A DNA stretch of 64,000 nucleotides from NCBI RefSeq assembly GCF_000718325.1, contig NZ_JOFV01000007.1:1-64000 (forward strand). The letters run 5' to 3'. The DNA is from Oerskovia turbata (GTDB lineage: Bacteria > Actinomycetota > Actinomycetes > Actinomycetales > Cellulomonadaceae). The notes under the pieces were generated by a model, which saw nothing but the letters and a program-made list of their open reading frames with translations, ran no database searches and had not been told where the DNA came from. The translations under genes and the position numbers were made by a program. This document shows, piece by piece, positions 1-7,512 of this stretch. Each line of letters opens with the position of its first letter. Position 1 is the stretch's first letter.

Positions 1-122
1 GCAGTGATCGAACCCGCCAGGACCAAGGGCTCAAGACCCGCACGCGCGGCATACACAGCAGCCGTGTACCCAGCGGGGCCCGAACCCACGATGATGACGC
101 TCCGCACATCTTGTATCGACAT
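1..122 (-). CDS. Thioredoxin reductase, N-terminal part (runs off the window edge)
   Basis: Only the first 40 codons are inside the window. They begin MSIQDVRSVIIVGSGPAGYT and contain the FAD-binding GxGxxG loop (GSGPAG), followed by AAVYAARAGL and then LVLAGS, which is the usual start of NADPH-dependent thioredoxin reductases. The start is the ATG whose complement is at 120-122. Next to arsenic genes, a TrxB-type protein (called ArsT in some actinobacterial clusters) would supply electrons to arsenate reductase through thioredoxin; that role is inferred from context. It diverges from the DUF2180 gene across a 75-bp gap that holds an ArsR-like palindrome. Confidence 0.85.
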   Translation of the reverse strand, partial: MSIQDVRSVIIVGSGPAGYTAAVYAARAGLEPLVLAGSIT

Positions 123-164
123 GCTTCTATGTTGACACGCGTCGATATAAGGATGCAAGGTGGC

Positions 165-180
165 ATCGATGAACTTCGAT
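165..180. promoter_or_regulatory. Operator-like palindrome, ArsR type (copy 1)
   Basis: The 16-mer ATCGATGAACTTCGAT lies between the divergent trxB-like and DUF2180 genes, 17 bp before the latter's start. It differs at one base from the palindrome upstream of arsD (2748-2763). Sharing this element suggests one ArsR protein controls both transcription units. Confidence 0.6.
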
Positions 181-197
181 ACAACAAGGAGTGAACG

Positions 198-479
198 ATG
201 AACTGCTACGAGCACGCCAAGGCCGGGCACGTCGAGACCGCGATCGGTGTCTGTCCGCACTGCGGGGCGGGGCTGTGCGCTGAGCACGTGCGGGAGTGCG
301 AAGTCGAGAACGTCACCTACTCCAGCGTCGGCAACCCGACGGTCAACGAGCCCAGCCGGCAGCTGTGCTGCGACACGTGTCACGGGGCGAGCATGGGTGG
401 GTGCGGACGCGGGGCGGCGGACAGGTCGACGGCGGCTCGAGCTGGCGGTCGGTGCGCTTCGGGTCGGGTCCTGGTTTAG
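198..479 (+). CDS. DUF2180 family small cysteine-rich protein
   Basis: A 93-residue protein starting MNCYEHAKAGHVETAIGVC. Paired cysteines (CPHCGAGLC, then LCCDTC) and several histidines in the first 65 residues fit the DUF2180 family, small putative metal-binding proteins often found beside actinobacterial arsenic-resistance genes. The tail after about residue 66 is low-complexity and may not be conserved. The ATG follows AAGGAG at a good distance. Its function is unknown; metal or arsenite binding is only an inference from the cysteines and the neighbours. Confidence 0.75.
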   Translation: MNCYEHAKAGHVETAIGVCPHCGAGLCAEHVRECEVENVTYSSVGNPTVNEPSRQLCCDTCHGASMGGCGRGAADRSTAARAGGRCASGRVLV

Positions 480-500
480 GTCCGCCTGCGTCGCTTCGAG

Positions 501-531
501 GAGAGGGGGCGCCGAAACGGCGCCCCCTCTC
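501..531. terminator. Strong hairpin between the DUF2180 gene and arsA
   Basis: A perfect 14-bp stem (501-514 with 518-531) closes a 3-base loop, AAA. It sits between two converging genes, so it can end transcription of both the DUF2180 gene and arsA. Confidence 0.8.
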
Positions 532-546
532 TTGTGGGGTGGGTGA

Positions 547-2325
547 TCAGACGCGAGCGGGCTGGTGCTCGCTGAGTGCGGCCAGTGCGCACACCCCGCG
601 GGGTTCGGTGCTCTGCAGGGGAACCAGAGCGCTGCGGGTGGCGAGCTCGTCGCGGACCTGGTGCAGGAGCGGGACCTCTGCCCTCGCGCGCGTGCGCAGC
701 AGGGGAGAGGTCAGATCGAGGCCGTTGAGGGACTGGTTGACGACCCACGCCCACGGTTCGATGCCTGCGCGGCGCAGGTCGTCCTGGAGCGCGGTGGCTT
801 CCATCACGGGTGTGGCTTCGGGCAGGGTCGTGATGATCATGCGCGTGGTAGCCGGGTCCTGCAGGGTCCCCAGCGTGGAGTTGAGCGTGGCCTCGTCCGT
901 CCCGAGCTGACGCACCGCCTCGCGGTGGTAGGCGCCGGCGGCGTCGAGCAGGAGCAAGGTGTGCCCGGTGGGGGCGGTGTCCATCACGACGAACGAGTTC
1001 TTGGCCTCGGCCACGATCGCGGAGAACGCGTGCAGGACGGCGATCTCCTCGGTGCACGGAGACTCGAGGTCCTCGGCGAGCACCGCGAGGCCTGCCTCGT
1101 CGAGCCCGGCGCCACGGGTTGCCATGACGTGCGCCTTGTACTGTTCGCGCTCGAGGTCCGGGTCGATGCGGGAGACCTTCAGCAGGTCGCCGGCCTCCCC
1201 GATCGCGTCCTGCAGGTGGGCGGCCGGGTCGGAGGTCGTCAGGTGCACCGGCAGTCCGCGGCGGGCGAGGGCGACCGCGATCGCCGCGGCCAGGGTGGTC
1301 TTGCCGACCCCGCCCTTGCCCATCGTCATGATCAGCCCGTGCCTGTCGGCTGCGATCTGTTCGACGAGGTCTGCGAGGTTGTCCATCTCGACCCGCTCGA
1401 CGCTACCGTCCGCGGCGCCCTTGGCCGTGGAGGACGGCGCCTCGGAGAGCAGGGCGCGTAGCGCGTCGACGCCCATCACGTTGGCCGGGCGCAGGGCGAC
1501 GTGATCGTGCACGAGGCCACGCAGGGCTTCGGGCTCGTCGGCCATGGCGGCCACCTCACGGTGGTGCACCGCGGTGGCGATCGGGTCCCCGAGGGCGGCG
1601 TCGGCGGGCAGGATCCCGTTGACGACCAGGTACTGCTCGCTGATGCCGAGCGCTGCGAGCTCGCCCGCGGTCCGGGCAGCCTCGCCCAGCGCGGCGCTCT
1701 GTGCGCGTGAGACCAGCACCAGGCGGGTGGCGGCGGGGTCGGCCAGGGCGTCGACCGCGCGAGCGTACTTCTCCTTGTTCTTCGCCAGGCCGGCCAGGGG
1801 GCCTACGCTGGAGACGGCGCCGTCGGCGGACTCGATGAAGCCCGTCCAGGCGGCCGGGAGTTGGAGCATGCGGATCGTGTGACCGGTGGGAGCGGTGTCG
1901 AACACGACATGGTCGAACTCGGCCAGGACGCGCTCGTCGGTCAGCAGCGACGTGAACTCGTCGAACGCGGCGATCTCTGTCGTGCAGCCGCCCGAAAGCT
2001 GTTCCTCGATCCCGTCGAGCACCTCTTGCGGCAGAACCCCGCGCACCGGTCCCACGATCCGGTCGCGGTAGTCGGCGGCTGCCTGGTTCGGGTCGACCTC
2101 GACGGCGCTGAGGCCCTCGACCGAGGTCACCGGGGTGATGGTGGTACCGACCGACTGCCCGAAGACCTGCCCGACGTTCGAGGCCGGGTCAGTGCTGGTC
2201 AGCAGGACACGCTTGCCAGCATCGGCCAGGGCCACCGCGGTGGCACAGGCCAGGGAGGTCTTGCCCACCCCGCCCTTGCCGGTGAAGAACACGAAGCGCG
2301 GCGCATTCTCGATCGCGTGCAGCAT
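547..2325 (-). CDS. arsA: Arsenite-transporting ATPase ArsA
   Basis: A 592-residue tandem-domain ArsA. The first P-loop is GKGGVGKT at residues 16-23 and a second GKGGVGKT lies in the C-terminal half. Each half carries the signature DTAPTGHT. Cysteines in GGCTTEIAAFDEF and SPCTEEIAVLHAF match two of the As(III)-binding cysteines of the family. ArsA powers an ArsB or Acr3 membrane pump. The ATG at 2325 is preferred; a GTG at 2334 would overlap the arsD stop as GTGA and is a real alternative. It is co-transcribed with arsD. No pump gene is visible in this window. Confidence 0.93.
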   Translation of the reverse strand: MLHAIENAPRFVFFTGKGGVGKTSLACATAVALADAGKRVLLTSTDPASNVGQVFGQSVGTTITPVTSVEGLSAVEVDPNQAAADYRDRIVGPVRGVLPQEVLDGIEEQLSGGCTTEIAAFDEFTSLLTDERVLAEFDHVVFDTAPTGHTIRMLQLPAAWTGFIESADGAVSSVGPLAGLAKNKEKYARAVDALADPAATRLVLVSRAQSAALGEAARTAGELAALGISEQYLVVNGILPADAALGDPIATAVHHREVAAMADEPEALRGLVHDHVALRPANVMGVDALRALLSEAPSSTAKGAADGSVERVEMDNLADLVEQIAADRHGLIMTMGKGGVGKTTLAAAIAVALARRGLPVHLTTSDPAAHLQDAIGEAGDLLKVSRIDPDLEREQYKAHVMATRGAGLDEAGLAVLAEDLESPCTEEIAVLHAFSAIVAEAKNSFVVMDTAPTGHTLLLLDAAGAYHREAVRQLGTDEATLNSTLGTLQDPATTRMIITTLPEATPVMEATALQDDLRRAGIEPWAWVVNQSLNGLDLTSPLLRTRARAEVPLLHQVRDELATRSALVPLQSTEPRGVCALAALSEHQPARV

Positions 2326-2330
2326 CGCCC

Positions 2331-2714
2331 TCACCGCCCCGACTCTGCGGTGACCGGGGCGCAGCACGTGCCAGCACCGGTCGGGGCATCGGGTGCGACC
2401 TCGTCCGAGGCGCCCAGTCCGCACCACTGGGCGAGCTCGGCACGCGCCGGGTAGCGGCCCGAGGCGACCAGCTTCCCGTCCACCGTCAGGGCGGGCAGGG
2501 CGTTCATGCCCTGCACCGAGATCAGCTCAGCGACGGCCGGGGTCCCGGCGAACTCCTCCGGGGCCGAGCTGATCGTCACTCGCCGCGCGGCCACGCCCTG
2601 CTCCTGGAGCCACTGCGCGTCGGCCACGAACTGGGCCACGGCCTGCGCAGACTCCTCGCGCCCGCGCACCGGGCTGCAACACGACTGACCGTCGAAAAGC
2701 ACCACTGTCGACAT
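2331..2714 (-). CDS. arsD: Arsenite metallochaperone ArsD
   Basis: A 127-residue ArsD. The vicinal pair Cys12-Cys13 needed to pass As(III) to ArsA is present. The third cysteine of the classical site (C18) is replaced by glycine, while Cys98 and a C-terminal pair C117-C118 remain. The fold is thioredoxin-like. The ATG has an excellent ribosome site (AGGAGG, 8 bases upstream). It lies directly upstream of arsA and almost touches it, so the two are translationally coupled. Its transcription probably starts at the promoter and operator at 2748-2799. Confidence 0.92.
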   Translation of the reverse strand: MSTVVLFDGQSCCSPVRGREESAQAVAQFVADAQWLQEQGVAARRVTISSAPEEFAGTPAVAELISVQGMNALPALTVDGKLVASGRYPARAELAQWCGLGASDEVAPDAPTGAGTCCAPVTAESGR

Positions 2715-2747
2715 AGAGCTGTCCTCCTAGAGACATCCGATCAACAC

Positions 2748-2799
2748 ATCGAAGAACTTCGATATGCCAGATCCTGGCTAACGCATCGACGTTTGTCAA
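2748..2799 (-). promoter_or_regulatory. arsDA promoter with ArsR-type operator
   Basis: On the minus strand a TTGACA box (complement of 2794-2799) is followed after exactly 17 bases by CAGGAT (complement of 2771-2776). The palindrome ATCGAAGAACTTCGAT (2748-2763, 7-bp arms) lies just downstream of the expected transcription start, where a bound ArsR would block transcription. Confidence 0.75.
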
Positions 2800-2813
2800 T
2801 GCGAGGTTGTGGG

Positions 2814-4028
2814 TCAGGGATGGGCGGTTCGGGTCCCGAGAGCGATGAGTGCGGCGAGCGCGGCGACGGCGGCCAGGAGGGCGAACGTCATGGGGTAGGA
2901 CCCGGTGGCGTCTCTCAGTGCGCTGGCTGCCCAGGGGGCCAGGGCCATGGCGAGGGCGGTGGGGGCGTTGAGGATCCCGTAGAGGTGTCCGAAGCCGTTT
3001 GTGCCCCAGCGGTCGCTGACGGCCGTGGACTGCAGGAGGGTGTAGGCGCCGCGGGCGATTCCCAGGATGACGGCGGCCGCGAGCAGTGCGCCGACCGGGC
3101 CGGGTAGCAGGCCCGCGAGGGCGATGGTGGCGCCCGCGAGACCGAGCAGTGCGACGGTGCGGGTGACTGGTGTCGTGTGTGCGACCAGTGGTGCGTACGC
3201 GATGCGCCCCAGGAGTTGCCCGGCGCCGGACAGGCCCAGGGCCCACGCTGCTGCGGCCGGGGACAGGCCTCGCCAGGTCAGCATCGGGATCAGGTGGATG
3301 GTCGCGGCGAACAGCGCGAACGCGGTCAGCGACGTGGCGACCGTCAGCAGGATGAACGGCTTGCTGGTCGTGATCGTGCGGCGACTCGAGGGGCCTGGGC
3401 CGGGGGAGTGTGGTGGAGTGGGCGGCCACGGCGCCCGCAGGCCCAGAGCGTGTCCGGGGATCGTGGTCAGGGCGAGCAGGATGGCGAGGACGACGTAGGC
3501 CTGGCGCCACCCGAGGTGGTCGACCAGGGCGGCCGTGACGGGGGCGAAGATGGTGCTCGCCAGTCCGGCAACCAGCGTCAAGATCATCAGCGCCCGGCCG
3601 CGGGCGGGGCCGTGCCAGCGGGTGAGCGCGGTGAAGGCGGGGGCGTAGAGCACCATCGCCTGCGCCGCCCCGGCCAGCACCCAAGCCGCCGCGAACCACC
3701 ACAGTGACGGCGCCGCGGCGATTCCCAGGGTTGCAGCGGCGGCGATCACCGACCCGGCGGTCATCGTGGCCCGGGGGCCACGGCGGTCGATCACCCGCCC
3801 GACCAGGAGACCGGCGCCCGCAGCCACGACCAGGGCCAAGGAGGAGGCGCCCATCGAGGCCGTCGTCGACCAGCCCGTGTCTGCGGTGATCGCGGGCAGG
3901 GCGACCGGGAAGGAGTAGTACAGGACGCCCCACCCCACGATCTGGGTCAGGCACAACGTCGCCAACGCCCCCCGGGGACCGCCCGCGCGCACGCGCGGCC
4001 AGCCCTCGAGGTGAGAAGGTGTCTTCAC
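2814..4028 (-). CDS. MFS transporter of the arsenic cluster
   Basis: A 404-residue major facilitator with about 12 hydrophobic segments, starting VKTPSHLEGWPRVRAGG and containing the loop motif GRVIDRRGPR between early membrane segments. The GTG start overlaps the stop of the upstream flavoprotein gene as GTGA, so the two are coupled. MFS proteins in arsenic islands (for example ArsJ and ArsK types) export arsenite, organoarsenicals or arsenic-sugar conjugates. The substrate here cannot be read from the sequence. No GAPDH-like partner, expected for ArsJ, is nearby. Confidence 0.85.
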   Translation of the reverse strand: MKTPSHLEGWPRVRAGGPRGALATLCLTQIVGWGVLYYSFPVALPAITADTGWSTTASMGASSLALVVAAGAGLLVGRVIDRRGPRATMTAGSVIAAAATLGIAAAPSLWWFAAAWVLAGAAQAMVLYAPAFTALTRWHGPARGRALMILTLVAGLASTIFAPVTAALVDHLGWRQAYVVLAILLALTTIPGHALGLRAPWPPTPPHSPGPGPSSRRTITTSKPFILLTVATSLTAFALFAATIHLIPMLTWRGLSPAAAAWALGLSGAGQLLGRIAYAPLVAHTTPVTRTVALLGLAGATIALAGLLPGPVGALLAAAVILGIARGAYTLLQSTAVSDRWGTNGFGHLYGILNAPTALAMALAPWAASALRDATGSYPMTFALLAAVAALAALIALGTRTAHP

Positions 4029-5101
4029 CGTCGCGCCGGTGAACGGCGATCGCGGATCCGCGAGGCGAGCACGGTGGCCACGTGAGCCGCGTCGCGACCC
4101 ACACCTCGCAGGGTGTTCGAGGAGAACGAGCGCTGCAGCTCGAGGCCGACATACCCCAGTCCGGGATGGGTGGTCGAGATCCCGCCGCGGTGCAGTGGGG
4201 ACCCCAGGTCGTCGAGTGCTCCCAGTGGTCGCAGGTACTCTAGCGCGGGGCGGAAGCCGGTCGCGAGGATCACGGCGTCCACCTGCTCGCGGGTCCCATC
4301 GGCCCACACGACCTCGCTGCCCGTCAGCTCGGAGAACACCTCCCGGCGGTCTAGAGACCCAGAGGCGATCGCCGACCGGTACGTGCCGGTGTCCAGCACC
4401 AGCGGCTTGGTCACCAGACGCTGCATCCACGGCGTGGGCAGAACGTCGAAGCCGGTGAGCTTGAACCAGTAGTGCAGGTCGCGCCCTGCTCGGCGCTGGG
4501 CGGCGAACGTGATCGGCGACCGGGTCGCCAACCGCACCTGGGTCACACCGTTGAGCTCGTGGGCGATCTGCACCGCGGAGTTGCCGCCACCGACGACCAC
4601 GACCCGCTTGCCGGCGAAGTCGAGCGGACTGCGGTACGTCGCCGAATGCAGCACCTGGCCCGTGAAGGACTCGAGCCCCGGTAGGGCCGGTAGGACCGGA
4701 GAGCCGAAGGATCCGCTCGCCGCGATCACCGCCGCCGCGCGCCGTTCCTGCCCGTCGTTCGTCCGTACCGTGAACTCGGCGCCAGCCTGCTCGACTGACT
4801 CGACCCGGGCCCCCGTGCGGATCTCCACGCCCACGTGCTCGGCATAGCGCTCGAGGTACTCCACGACCTCGTCCCTGGTGGGGTAGCGATCCAGATCACC
4901 ACCGAACGGCAGGCCGGGCAGGGCGCTGTAGCGGGCGGGGGAGAAGAGGCGAAGGCTGTCGTAGTAGCCAGACCATGACCCCGTCGGCCGAGAACCAGCC
5001 TCCAGGACGAGCAGGTCCAGGCCAACGGCGCGCGCGGCACCAGCTGCTGCAAGGCCAGCCTGGCCCGCGCCCACGATGATCACAGGTGTAGAGGAAGTCA
5101 T
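4025..5101 (-). CDS. ArsO-like flavin-dependent monooxygenase
   Basis: A 358-residue protein with two dinucleotide-binding motifs: VGAGQAG near the N terminus for FAD and VVVVGGGNSAVQIA in the middle for NADPH. It ends with the ATGFRP element of flavoprotein monooxygenases. Proteins like this are called ArsO in actinobacterial ars clusters; the reaction is unproven. An upstream ATG at 5122 exists, but the 5101 start leaves the palindrome at 5111-5130 outside the coding region and is preferred. It is divergent from arsR and coupled to the MFS gene. Confidence 0.85.
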   Translation of the reverse strand: MTSSTPVIIVGAGQAGLAAAGAARAVGLDLLVLEAGSRPTGSWSGYYDSLRLFSPARYSALPGLPFGGDLDRYPTRDEVVEYLERYAEHVGVEIRTGARVESVEQAGAEFTVRTNDGQERRAAAVIAASGSFGSPVLPALPGLESFTGQVLHSATYRSPLDFAGKRVVVVGGGNSAVQIAHELNGVTQVRLATRSPITFAAQRRAGRDLHYWFKLTGFDVLPTPWMQRLVTKPLVLDTGTYRSAIASGSLDRREVFSELTGSEVVWADGTREQVDAVILATGFRPALEYLRPLGALDDLGSPLHRGGISTTHPGLGYVGLELQRSFSSNTLRGVGRDAAHVATVLASRIRDRRSPARR

Positions 5102-5110
5102 CCGGTCAAC

Positions 5111-5130
5111 ATATCGTGACATCGCGATAT
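5111..5130. promoter_or_regulatory. Palindrome between the ArsO-like gene and arsR
   Basis: Arms ATATCG (5111-5116) and CGATAT (5125-5130) are inverted around 8 bases. A related CGATAT half-site follows at 5140-5145. The position between divergent genes suggests autoregulation by ArsR, although the sequence differs from the two 16-bp palindromes at 165 and 2748. Confidence 0.55.
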
Positions 5131-5164
5131 GGCAAAACGACGATATGAAAGATAGGATCGGTAC

Positions 5165-5476
5165 ATGACCCAGCCCGCAACGCTCCAGCCCGCTGAGCTG
5201 AGCCAGGGGACGCAGGACTTCCTCACTGCACTGGCCAGCCCCACCCGCCAGGCCATCCTTCTGCTGTTCGCCCGGGGCGCCGAGCTCTCAGTAGGACAGG
5301 TCGCCGAGCAGGCGAATATCGGACAGTCGACTGCCTCTGAACAGCTCAAGACCCTGCGCCGCGCCGGCGTTGTCACGGCGCGCCGCGAGGGCAAGGTCGT
5401 CCTGTATCGAGCAGACCGCGACGGCATGACCCGCGCGCTGGCAGATCTGCAGGCCTACCTCCAGACCTGCTGCTGA
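5165..5476 (+). CDS. arsR: ArsR/SmtB-family repressor
   Basis: A 103-residue winged-helix regulator. The recognition helix region reads QSTASEQLKTLRRAGVV, followed by the wing RREGKVVLYRA. There is no ELCVC metal site on the DNA-binding helix. Instead the protein ends LQTCC, and the C-terminal cysteine pair is the only obvious candidate for As(III) sensing. It is divergent from the ArsO-like gene and probably controls the flanking operons by releasing DNA when arsenite binds. Confidence 0.9.
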   Translation: MTQPATLQPAELSQGTQDFLTALASPTRQAILLLFARGAELSVGQVAEQANIGQSTASEQLKTLRRAGVVTARREGKVVLYRADRDGMTRALADLQAYLQTCC

Positions 5477-5715
5477 CGCAGCAGGTGGTTCACGTCCGGC
5501 ACGGTGCCATCGGCTGGGGCGAGTGCGCCTTGTGCGGGACGTGCCCCGGGTGCGGCCGCGACGCGACCAGGGGTCGCGGCCTGTCCAGACTTCAACCTCT
5601 CGCGACGGTGCGGATCGGGGGCCCAAGCAGCCCCTGGTCGTCGATGGCCGACGTCGGTCGGCTCACCGGCGGCACGGGCCGCCCCCGTGGCGGTCGAGGT
5701 GGACGTCTCAGGCGG

Positions 5716-7038
5716 TCATCGGGGTCCTGCTGGTGATGACGGGTGCTCTTCGCTCCGAGCGATCGACGCCTCGTTGGACGAGGCCTCGACCGTGATCTTC
5801 CCGGCCTCGCCGTCGACGGTCACCACGCTCCCGTCGGGGATCAGCCCGGTCGCACCCGCGACCCCCAGGACGGCAGGTATGCGGCGCTCGCGGGCAACGA
5901 TCGCGGCGTGGGACAGCACGCCTCCCGTCTCTGTGACGACCCCCGCGACGACGCGCAGCAGGGGAGTCCAAGCGGGGTCGGTCAAGGGGCAGACCAGGAC
6001 GTCGCCAGGGCGGACGTGCGAGAAGTCGGCCGGGCCGCGGACGATCCGGGCTGGTCCCGTCGCCACGCCGGAGCTGCCCGCGGCCCCGCGCAGCAGGCTC
6101 GCGGCGCCGAGCGGCGGGGTGCACCCCGTGGCGTCGGCAGACGACGCCGGGAGCGGAGTCGTGACCGGCCGGGCCTGCACGATCCAGAGCGCGCCGTCCG
6201 CGAGCGCCCACTCGACGTCCTGCGGCCCGCCGAGGAGGTCCGCCGCACGCCACCCCAGCCGGGCGAGGCGGAGGACGGTCGCGTCGTCGAGCGTCGGCCG
6301 CCACCGGTCGTCCGTGTGCACCTCGTGCACGACCAGGCCGGTCCCGTCCCGGTCGAGCCGGGTCTGCTTGTCGGCGACGACGCGCGAGGCCACGCGAACG
6401 GCCCCGCGGCCGAGGGTCTCGTGCGCCACGACCCGGTACGTGTCCGGTGTGACCCTGCCGCCCACGATCGGGGGCCCGAGCCCCCAGGATGCCTCGATCA
6501 CGGTCGTGTCCCCCGGGGTCTCGGGTGCGAACATGACCCCGGCGGCCTCGGCGTCGACGAGGCGCTGCACCAGCACGGCCATGGCGGGCTCGCCGGACGC
6601 CGCGCCTGCCCCGCCGGACGCCGCGCCTGCCCCGCCGGACGCCGCGCCCGCACCGCCGCGCGCGCTCTCGAGGCCTGCGCGGTAGTCGACCGCCCGTGGC
6701 GAGTGCAGCGAGGCCCAGCAGGCGCGGACGGCGCGCGCGACGTCGTCGGGCCCCTGGACCGCGAGCACGCTCTCGTGCTGGCCCGCCGCCGAGGCCTGGG
6801 CCGTGTCCTCGCCCGCGGCCGAGGATCGCACCGCGACGGGCGGCGAGCCGAGTGTGTGCAGGGCGGGGGCGAGTGCGTCGCGGAGCGCGTCGTGGGGGAT
6901 CGCCTCCCGGTGGGCGTCGAACGGCACCACGAAGCCGTCGGGGACGGGCAACTCTGCCCGCAGCAGCGCGCCGAGCGCCGTGGCCTTGCCGCCGCACGTC
7001 TCGCGCGCGGCCGCCTCCAGCGGAACGAGCACCTTCAC
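5716..7038 (-). CDS. PEP/pyruvate-binding phosphotransferase (PEP-synthase/Rph-like, compact)
   Basis: A 440-residue protein with an N-terminal ATP-grasp PPDK-type domain (GGKATALG, then AVRSSAAGEDTAQASAAGQH, then VMFAPETPGD) and a C-terminal swivelling phosphohistidine domain (TETGGVLSHAAIVARE, with the catalytic His). The C-terminal PEP-binding barrel of PEP synthase and the long substrate domain of rifampin phosphotransferase are absent, which makes it far shorter than either family. The acceptor is unknown. GTG 7038 is preceded by GAAGG. The gene is divergent from two regulator-like genes. A threefold 21-bp repeat lies inside the ATP-grasp part. Confidence 0.8.
   Translation of the reverse strand: MKVLVPLEAAARETCGGKATALGALLRAELPVPDGFVVPFDAHREAIPHDALRDALAPALHTLGSPPVAVRSSAAGEDTAQASAAGQHESVLAVQGPDDVARAVRACWASLHSPRAVDYRAGLESARGGAGAASGGAGAASGGAGAASGEPAMAVLVQRLVDAEAAGVMFAPETPGDTTVIEASWGLGPPIVGGRVTPDTYRVVAHETLGRGAVRVASRVVADKQTRLDRDGTGLVVHEVHTDDRWRPTLDDATVLRLARLGWRAADLLGGPQDVEWALADGALWIVQARPVTTPLPASSADATGCTPPLGAASLLRGAAGSSGVATGPARIVRGPADFSHVRPGDVLVCPLTDPAWTPLLRVVAGVVTETGGVLSHAAIVARERRIPAVLGVAGATGLIPDGSVVTVDGEAGKITVEASSNEASIARSEEHPSSPAGPR
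6591..6653. repeat. Three tandem 21-bp repeats inside the phosphotransferase gene
   Basis: Three in-frame units at 6591-6611, 6612-6632 and 6633-6653, nearly identical, encode repeated GGAGAAS. They probably form a flexible linker in the ATP-grasp domain that can change copy number by slippage without breaking the frame. Confidence 0.85.
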
Positions 7039-7044
7039 CGCCTT

Positions 7045-7083
7045 CAACAGATCGTTGACAACATTTCGTTGATTGTGCAGGAT
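7045..7083. promoter_or_regulatory. Twin CAAC-N5-GTTG operators and promoter between divergent genes
   Basis: Two 13-bp inverted repeats, CAACAGATCGTTG (7045-7057) and CAACATTTCGTTG (7059-7071), lie side by side with centres 14 bp apart. A TTGACA box (7055-7060), a 17-base spacer and CAGGAT (7078-7083) form a promoter whose start would fall on the ATG at 7090. A regulator bound here would cover the promoter of the HTH gene and the start of the phosphotransferase gene. Confidence 0.6.
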
Positions 7084-7089
7084 CGCCGC

Positions 7090-7512
7090 ATGCCTCGCAA
7101 CGACGACACCGCTCCCGCAGCGCGGGCCCCTCAAGCGGGACGGGCCACGCACGCCGACCACGCCCAGGCCCGCCGCGAGCAGGACGCCCGCACCAACCTG
7201 CTGGAGCGGGGTGCCGACGCGCTCGCACCGAGGCCGTGGCAGCCCGCAGCCGTGCCGCCGTCGGCCGTGGACCTGGCACGGTTCGCGCTCTGGCGGTCCG
7301 CCGACCTGCCGCCCGAGCAACTCCTCGACGCGCTGGCCCTGCTGCCCGCCGCGCGCGCCGAGGTCGACGCCCTCGAGAGCGGCCTGCTGTTCACGGCCCG
7401 CAGCGCAGGCCTGACCTGGGCACAGATCGCCGACGCGACAGGCTTCAATTCCCCGCAGGCGTGCCAGCAGCACTTCCACCGCCTCGCGGCCCGGCAGGAG
7501 GACCGCCCATGA
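7090..7512 (+). CDS. Helix-turn-helix DNA-binding protein
   Basis: A 140-residue protein. The first 60 residues are charged and alanine-rich. The C-terminal part has an HTH of the form GLTWAQIADATGFNSPQACQQHFHRL. It appears leaderless: the predicted start of transcription coincides with the ATG. Its stop overlaps the next gene's start as ATGA. It is probably the local regulator binding the twin inverted repeats just upstream, controlling itself and the divergent phosphotransferase; that assignment is an inference from position. Confidence 0.7.
   Translation: MPRNDDTAPAARAPQAGRATHADHAQARREQDARTNLLERGADALAPRPWQPAAVPPSAVDLARFALWRSADLPPEQLLDALALLPAARAEVDALESGLLFTARSAGLTWAQIADATGFNSPQACQQHFHRLAARQEDRP

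Noticed and set aside
5485..5736. A small gene after arsR
   Set aside because: No ribosome site, unusual composition, and the frame runs into the opposite-strand phosphotransferase gene.
6591..6653. CRISPR array
   Set aside because: The repeats are directly adjacent without spacers and code in frame within one gene.
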